Source: Clostridia bacterium (GTDB taxonomy: Bacteria > Bacillota_A > Clostridia > Oscillospirales > CAG-272). From it: a DNA stretch of 64,000 nt. Position numbers and translations under genes: made by a program. The DNA lies in NCBI GenBank assembly GCA_017452945.1, contig JAFTLD010000029.1:1-64000 (forward strand). Direction: 5' to 3'. The notes under the pieces are model-generated. The model worked only from the letters and a program-made list of their open reading frames with translations. It searched no databases and was not told the origin of the DNA. How positions within the stretch are numbered: position 1 is the first letter of the stretch; each line of letters opens with the position of its first letter. Below are positions 60,896 to 64,000 of this stretch, piece by piece.

Positions 60896-61945
60896 CTACT
60901 TGGTTTGATAGTTTGAAAATCCGCTTGAATAATACTGCTCACCGTCCACAGTCAGCCACATGGCCTCCACGCCTTCAAGAGATTCGATCAGTGCAAGTCC
61001 CTGCTCATACGTCATGCAGAACAGCGCAGTTGAGAGCGCATCTCCGTCTGCAGAGCTATCACAGACAATTGAAACCGACACGAAATGATCTGCAGGCATC
61101 AGCGTTGCGGGATCTATGATGTGGTGATATCTCTCACCATCCACCAAGTAATAACGCTGATAAGAGCCGCTTGTGATCAGCGACTGCCCCGAAAGCTGCA
61201 GACAAGCTAAATAATCGCTTGCATTTTCATCGGGATTTTCCACACCAACTGTCCAACCGCTGCCATCCGGCTTTGCGCCAAGTGTGCGTACGTTTCCACC
61301 CACGTTGATCACGTATCCCGTAATGCCCTTTTGCTCCATATGCTGTGCAACCATTTCCACAGCGTAACCCTTGGCGATGGCTCCCACATCCAAACGCATT
61401 TGCGGATCAAGTAACGTGACAGTACAAGCTTGCTCATCGATCTGCATTTTTGTTATATCGGTGTGCTTGGCGGCCTCCCGGAGCTGCTCTATGGGCGGAA
61501 GTTTTGCATTCCAAGGCTCATTCATGCCCTCTTCGCGATAATCATGCCAAACAGAAAGTACACTGCCCATAGCAACATTAACCTTTCCATCCGTCAGCTC
61601 GTACGCTTTCTTAGCATACAGCAACATATCAATAATGCGCTGATCCACGGTTACGGTGCGGTGCACTCCGTCCACCAGCTCGTTGATCGTGCAAAGATTC
61701 TCCATTCCATCATAACGGTGATATATGGTAAACAAACGATGATATTCTCCTAACAATGCGAATATCTCCCGGCTTACTGTATCAAACTCGGTCTGATCCT
61801 TTGCATAACCGGTAATAGTCGTTACCGTGTCAAAATAATCAAAGGAATACTCGGTAAATTTTTGATCGCTTTGCCGGCAGGAAACAAAGCACGTGCCGGT
61901 TATGAGCATCGCAGCCGTTAATATAATCAATAAAATTCTTTTCAT
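60896..61945 (-). CDS. apbE: ApbE, FAD:protein FMN transferase (lipoprotein)
   Basis: About 349 residues. Lipoprotein signal ending in TCFVSC. ApbE core: YFDTVTTITGYA, LDVGAIAKGYAVEMVAQ, GYVINVGGNVRTLG and CDSSADGDALSTALFCM (metal and FAD site). The enzyme works outside the membrane and covalently attaches FMN to Ser/Thr of target proteins. Start ATG at 61945 (GTG three bases upstream). It follows the FMN-binding-like lipoprotein gene by about 50 bp that contain a hairpin, so it may be partly read through. Confidence 0.95.
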   Translation of the reverse strand: MKRILLIILTAAMLITGTCFVSCRQSDQKFTEYSFDYFDTVTTITGYAKDQTEFDTVSREIFALLGEYHRLFTIYHRYDGMENLCTINELVDGVHRTVTVDQRIIDMLLYAKKAYELTDGKVNVAMGSVLSVWHDYREEGMNEPWNAKLPPIEQLREAAKHTDITKMQIDEQACTVTLLDPQMRLDVGAIAKGYAVEMVAQHMEQKGITGYVINVGGNVRTLGAKPDGSGWTVGVENPDENASDYLACLQLSGQSLITSGSYQRYYLVDGERYHHIIDPATLMPADHFVSVSIVCDSSADGDALSTALFCMTYEQGLALIESLEGVEAMWLTVDGEQYYSSGFSNYQTK

Positions 61946-61956
61946 CACTTCAAGTG

Positions 61957-61987
61957 TAAAACGGGAGGGCGAGCCCCCCGTTTTATC
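61957..61987 (-). terminator. Hairpin between the FMN-binding-like gene and apbE
   Basis: TAAAACGGG and CCCGTTTTA flank a GC-rich loop region (stem with one bulge). On the minus strand it ends in GTTTTAC. Likely a partial terminator that reduces apbE expression relative to the lipoprotein. Confidence 0.7.
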
Positions 61988-61994
61988 AGTTCAA

Positions 61995-62981
61995 TTACTT
62001 TCCGATCTTTTCAGCAGCCTTGACAAATCCGTTCACCAAAACGGTGCATCCTGCAGCCTTAAGGTCAGCATTACCGTAATTATCGGAGCCCATGAGGCCT
62101 GCGATCTCGGAAGCTGTCTTGCCTATGCATGCAGCATCAAATGCAGCAGCCTGAGCATACCATTCCTTAGCAGCACCGGCATATGCAACCATGCCGTAGT
62201 TGTCGCCCTGCTCCTTCTTGGTCTGTGCTGCCTTGGTCAGATCATAGGTGGAAGCACCTGCAGCGTCAAAACCGAATACGATCTGTGCGCAATCACTGCT
62301 TGCTGCAACAACTTTACCGTCAGCGTCAACTGCTGCTGCGAACAAGGTAGTCTCAACCTTGTTCTGGCCTGCTGCATCCTCGGTAGCATCCTTGCAGGTC
62401 TGCTCGGTATAGATACCAAGCTTGAGTGTGTTCTCTGCGGTTGCATTGGAATCGGCAGCATTGTTATATGCCTTCTCAATAGCCAGTACAAAATCGCTGA
62501 TCGTAATGGTGCAACCTGCGTTGATGACCTCATCGGTTCCCTTGTTGCCGTCAGCAACCAAAGCCTTGACCTCAGCCAGGGTCTTTCCCTTAACCAGAGC
62601 CATGAAAGCGTCAGCCTGCTCGAACCATTCCTTAGCGGAACCGGCATAAGCAACCATGCCGTAATCAGCCCCCATCTCATACTTTGTCTTAAAAGATTCA
62701 TTTGCAACTGCCTTTCCTTCGGCAGTATACTTTACAGTGATGTCAGCGGTGTCGAGAACGCAAGATACGATCTTGCCGTCTGCGTCAACCGTAACAGCTG
62801 CTGCGGTGATGGCTACGTTGCCCTGTCCGTCAGCATCTTCGGTTGCGCTGTCAGCCTTGGTCACGTCTGTGTATACACCAAGACCAAACTTAAGGGTTTC
62901 GGGCTCCTTGTCGCAGCTGACCAGCGTCAATGCAGACAGCAGCAAAAGAGCACAGAGGAGTGCGCAAAGAATTTTTTTCAT
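61995..62981 (-). CDS. Lipoprotein with two FMN-binding-like repeats (PplA-like)
   Basis: 328 residues. Signal ending in LTLVSC (Cys23). Two tandem repeats (about 30-170 and 185-325), each with G.YT...., VDADGKIV/VDADGKVV, G..YGMVAYAG.AKEW and a final GCTI/GCTV strand. This pattern occurs in secreted FMN-binding lipoproteins of Bacillota such as PplA, which ApbE flavinylates for extracellular electron transfer. Only the second repeat has a possible flavinylation motif (DAAGAST, about 239-245), and it is imperfect. Promoter is a perfect consensus; strong AAGGAG ribosome site. Co-located with apbE, which supports the assignment. Confidence 0.72.
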   Translation of the reverse strand: MKKILCALLCALLLLSALTLVSCDKEPETLKFGLGVYTDVTKADSATEDADGQGNVAITAAAVTVDADGKIVSCVLDTADITVKYTAEGKAVANESFKTKYEMGADYGMVAYAGSAKEWFEQADAFMALVKGKTLAEVKALVADGNKGTDEVINAGCTITISDFVLAIEKAYNNAADSNATAENTLKLGIYTEQTCKDATEDAAGQNKVETTLFAAAVDADGKVVAASSDCAQIVFGFDAAGASTYDLTKAAQTKKEQGDNYGMVAYAGAAKEWYAQAAAFDAACIGKTASEIAGLMGSDNYGNADLKAAGCTVLVNGFVKAAEKIGK

Positions 62982-63025
62982 AAATTCTCTCCTTAATTTA
63001 TTTTGATATTTATCATATCTTTTGC

Positions 63026-63054
63026 ATTATAGCATACAAATATTGGCTTGTCAA
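63026..63054 (-). promoter_or_regulatory. Consensus sigma-A promoter of the FMN-binding-like lipoprotein
   Basis: On the minus strand TTGACA (63054-63049) and TATAAT (63031-63026), 17-bp spacer. It lies right after the stop codon of the Gx gene, so the lipoprotein has its own strong promoter. Confidence 0.9.
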
Positions 63055-63056
63055 TA

Positions 63057-63557
63057 CTATTTCCACTCGGGAATGCGTTTTATCATAACATATCCGCAAA
63101 TTCCTATCAAAACGCCCGAAACCGTACCTGTTACGGCCAATACGACGAGGTAATAACCAAGCTCGGCTGTACGTAAAAGAAACATAGCCATAAGGATCTG
63201 ACCGACGTTATGCAACACACCGCCTGCCACGCTGACACCCACAACAGAAAAAAAGTCCAACTTTTTGAGCAGCAGCATACCAAGCAAGCTCAGCACCGCT
63301 CCGGCCATACTGTAAGCAAATCCCATCATATTGCCAAACAGCAACACGACTGCCACGACGCGGACAAAGGAAACGATTGCCGCATCCTTCAGACCAAAGC
63401 GGTACAGCATGAATATGATCACGATATTGGGTAGTCCCATTTTGATACCCGGAATGGCGGCACTCAATGGCGGCAACAGACTTTCCACGTAAGCCAGCAC
63501 CAATGCAAGTGCAGTACAAAGACCTAAGAAGGCTGTTTTTTTTGCGGCATTCTTCAT
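63057..63557 (-). CDS. Gx transporter family membrane protein (heptaprenyl diphosphate synthase component I-like)
   Basis: 166 residues with about five membrane helices. ALALVLAYVESLLPPLSAAIPGIKMGLPNIVI (quoted in part: LPPLSAAIPGIKMGLPN) is the family signature, followed by GMLLLKKLDFFSVVGVSVAGG. Such proteins are S-component-like and are found next to NusG-II proteins, ApbE and FMN-binding lipoproteins. The old name heptaprenyl diphosphate synthase component I is historic; the real substrate is unknown. Ribosome site AAAAGGAG, 13 bp after the NusG-II gene. Confidence 0.85.
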   Translation of the reverse strand: MKNAAKKTAFLGLCTALALVLAYVESLLPPLSAAIPGIKMGLPNIVIIFMLYRFGLKDAAIVSFVRVVAVVLLFGNMMGFAYSMAGAVLSLLGMLLLKKLDFFSVVGVSVAGGVLHNVGQILMAMFLLRTAELGYYLVVLAVTGTVSGVLIGICGYVMIKRIPEWK

Positions 63558-63570
63558 CTTTGCTCTCCTT

Positions 63571-63990
63571 TTATGCGATCACATCGGGGCCGCTTGAGGG
63601 ATCCTTGGTTTGCACCGTAATGGCAACCTTGTTCGGCAGACACACAATGCTCTCCCCTTCTCTGGATATCGGCTTGTGGGCAGCGCAGATACCGTCCGGA
63701 CAGGTGGCCTCTTGCACGTAAGCCTTGCCGTCCATGATGATCAGAAGATTGAGCTGCTCTGCATGCTCTCCCGTGCGGATTTCGACCACGGCATCCGTAT
63801 TCAGCGGATACGTTCCGTAAATTTCTCCGTCCACCTTGACCACGACCTCGTCACCGCCCGGCCGCAGGAAATAAACTCCCAATCCCAGGCAGATCACGAC
63901 AGCCAGCAGCGCGACTATGAAAATAATATCGTTTCTTAATTTTCTTCCACCGCCCGTTTGAGCGGTGGAAGTATTGTTTGGGTTATTCAT
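63571..63990 (-). CDS. NusG-II domain membrane-anchored protein
   Basis: 139 residues. One N-terminal membrane helix (IIFIVALLAVVICLGLGVYFL) followed by an extracytoplasmic NusG domain II: VVVKVDGEIYGTYPL, CPDGICAAHKPIS and IVCLPNKVAITV. The paired cysteines are a conserved feature of this group. It is a standard neighbour of Gx-type proteins in flavin-related loci. Only 10 bp remain upstream, so its promoter and any earlier operon genes are outside the window. Confidence 0.88.
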   Translation of the reverse strand: MNNPNNTSTAQTGGGRKLRNDIIFIVALLAVVICLGLGVYFLRPGGDEVVVKVDGEIYGTYPLNTDAVVEIRTGEHAEQLNLLIIMDGKAYVQEATCPDGICAAHKPISREGESIVCLPNKVAITVQTKDPSSGPDVIA

Positions 63991-64000
63991 ATTATTGCGA

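Overview
The window looks like a chromosomal segment of an endospore-forming, anaerobic Bacillota, most likely a gut-type Clostridia. The evidence is the YabP-YabQ-DivIC sporulation cluster, a CdaA/CdaR pair, HemZ, consensus sigma-A promoters with 17-bp spacers, strong GGAGG ribosome binding sites and many secreted lipoproteins. The taxonomic call is an inference. I see no rRNA, tRNA, CRISPR array, transposase, integrase or prophage gene.

Layout. (1) 1-15.9 kb, minus strand: a partial XRE-type regulator, then a long co-directional housekeeping block. In transcription order this is cdaA, cdaR, an FAD-dependent dehydrogenase, recJ, relA/spoT, dtd, hemZ, a uridine-kinase-like protein, a SpoVB/YabM-type flippase, mazG, hup, rqcP, yabP, yabQ, divIC and smpB. 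Its second half matches the yabM-yabN-yabO-yabP-yabQ-divIC order of Bacillus subtilis. (2) 16-23.5 kb: a GH123-like (DUF4091-like) lipoprotein and pncB on minus, divergent from nadE and a GltS-type symporter on plus. pncB and nadE are both NAD-supply genes. (3) 23.6-28.4 kb: a stand-alone, strongly biased rhaA and a 1130-residue secreted lipoprotein, each with its own near-consensus promoter. (4) 28.5-32.1 kb, minus: an ECF sigma/membrane-protein pair, mntP and a GrpB-pyrophosphatase fusion. (5) 32.2-39.7 kb, plus: a compact histidine operon, hisZ-G-D-C-B-H-A-F-IE. (6) 39.8-43.9 kb: a BspA-type leucine-rich-repeat lipoprotein with an 18-bp minisatellite. (7) 44.2-54.6 kb: two divergent carbohydrate operons. 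The minus one holds two TIM-barrel sugar isomerase/epimerase-like proteins and three Gfo/Idh/MocA oxidoreductases. The plus one is a complete D-glucuronate route (uxaC, uxuA, SDR-type uxuB, eda, kdgK). (8) 54.6-56.7 kb: a second ECF sigma/membrane-protein pair, whose membrane protein carries an LRR ectodomain. (9) 56.7-60.7 kb: a GH29 fucosidase with two paralogous membrane proteins, a YwaF-like membrane protein and a lipoprotein. (10) 60.9-64 kb: ApbE, a duplicated FMN-binding-like lipoprotein, a Gx-type membrane protein and a NusG-II protein, suggesting a surface flavin redox module.

The carbohydrate genes (rhamnose isomerase, fucosidase, uronate catabolism, Gfo/Idh set, large lipoproteins) suggest a cell feeding on deoxysugar- and uronate-rich plant or host glycans. 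The most interesting candidates for new biology are the five-gene Gfo/Idh plus TIM-barrel operon facing the glucuronate operon, and the two ECF systems that share an upstream motif but have different extracellular domains.
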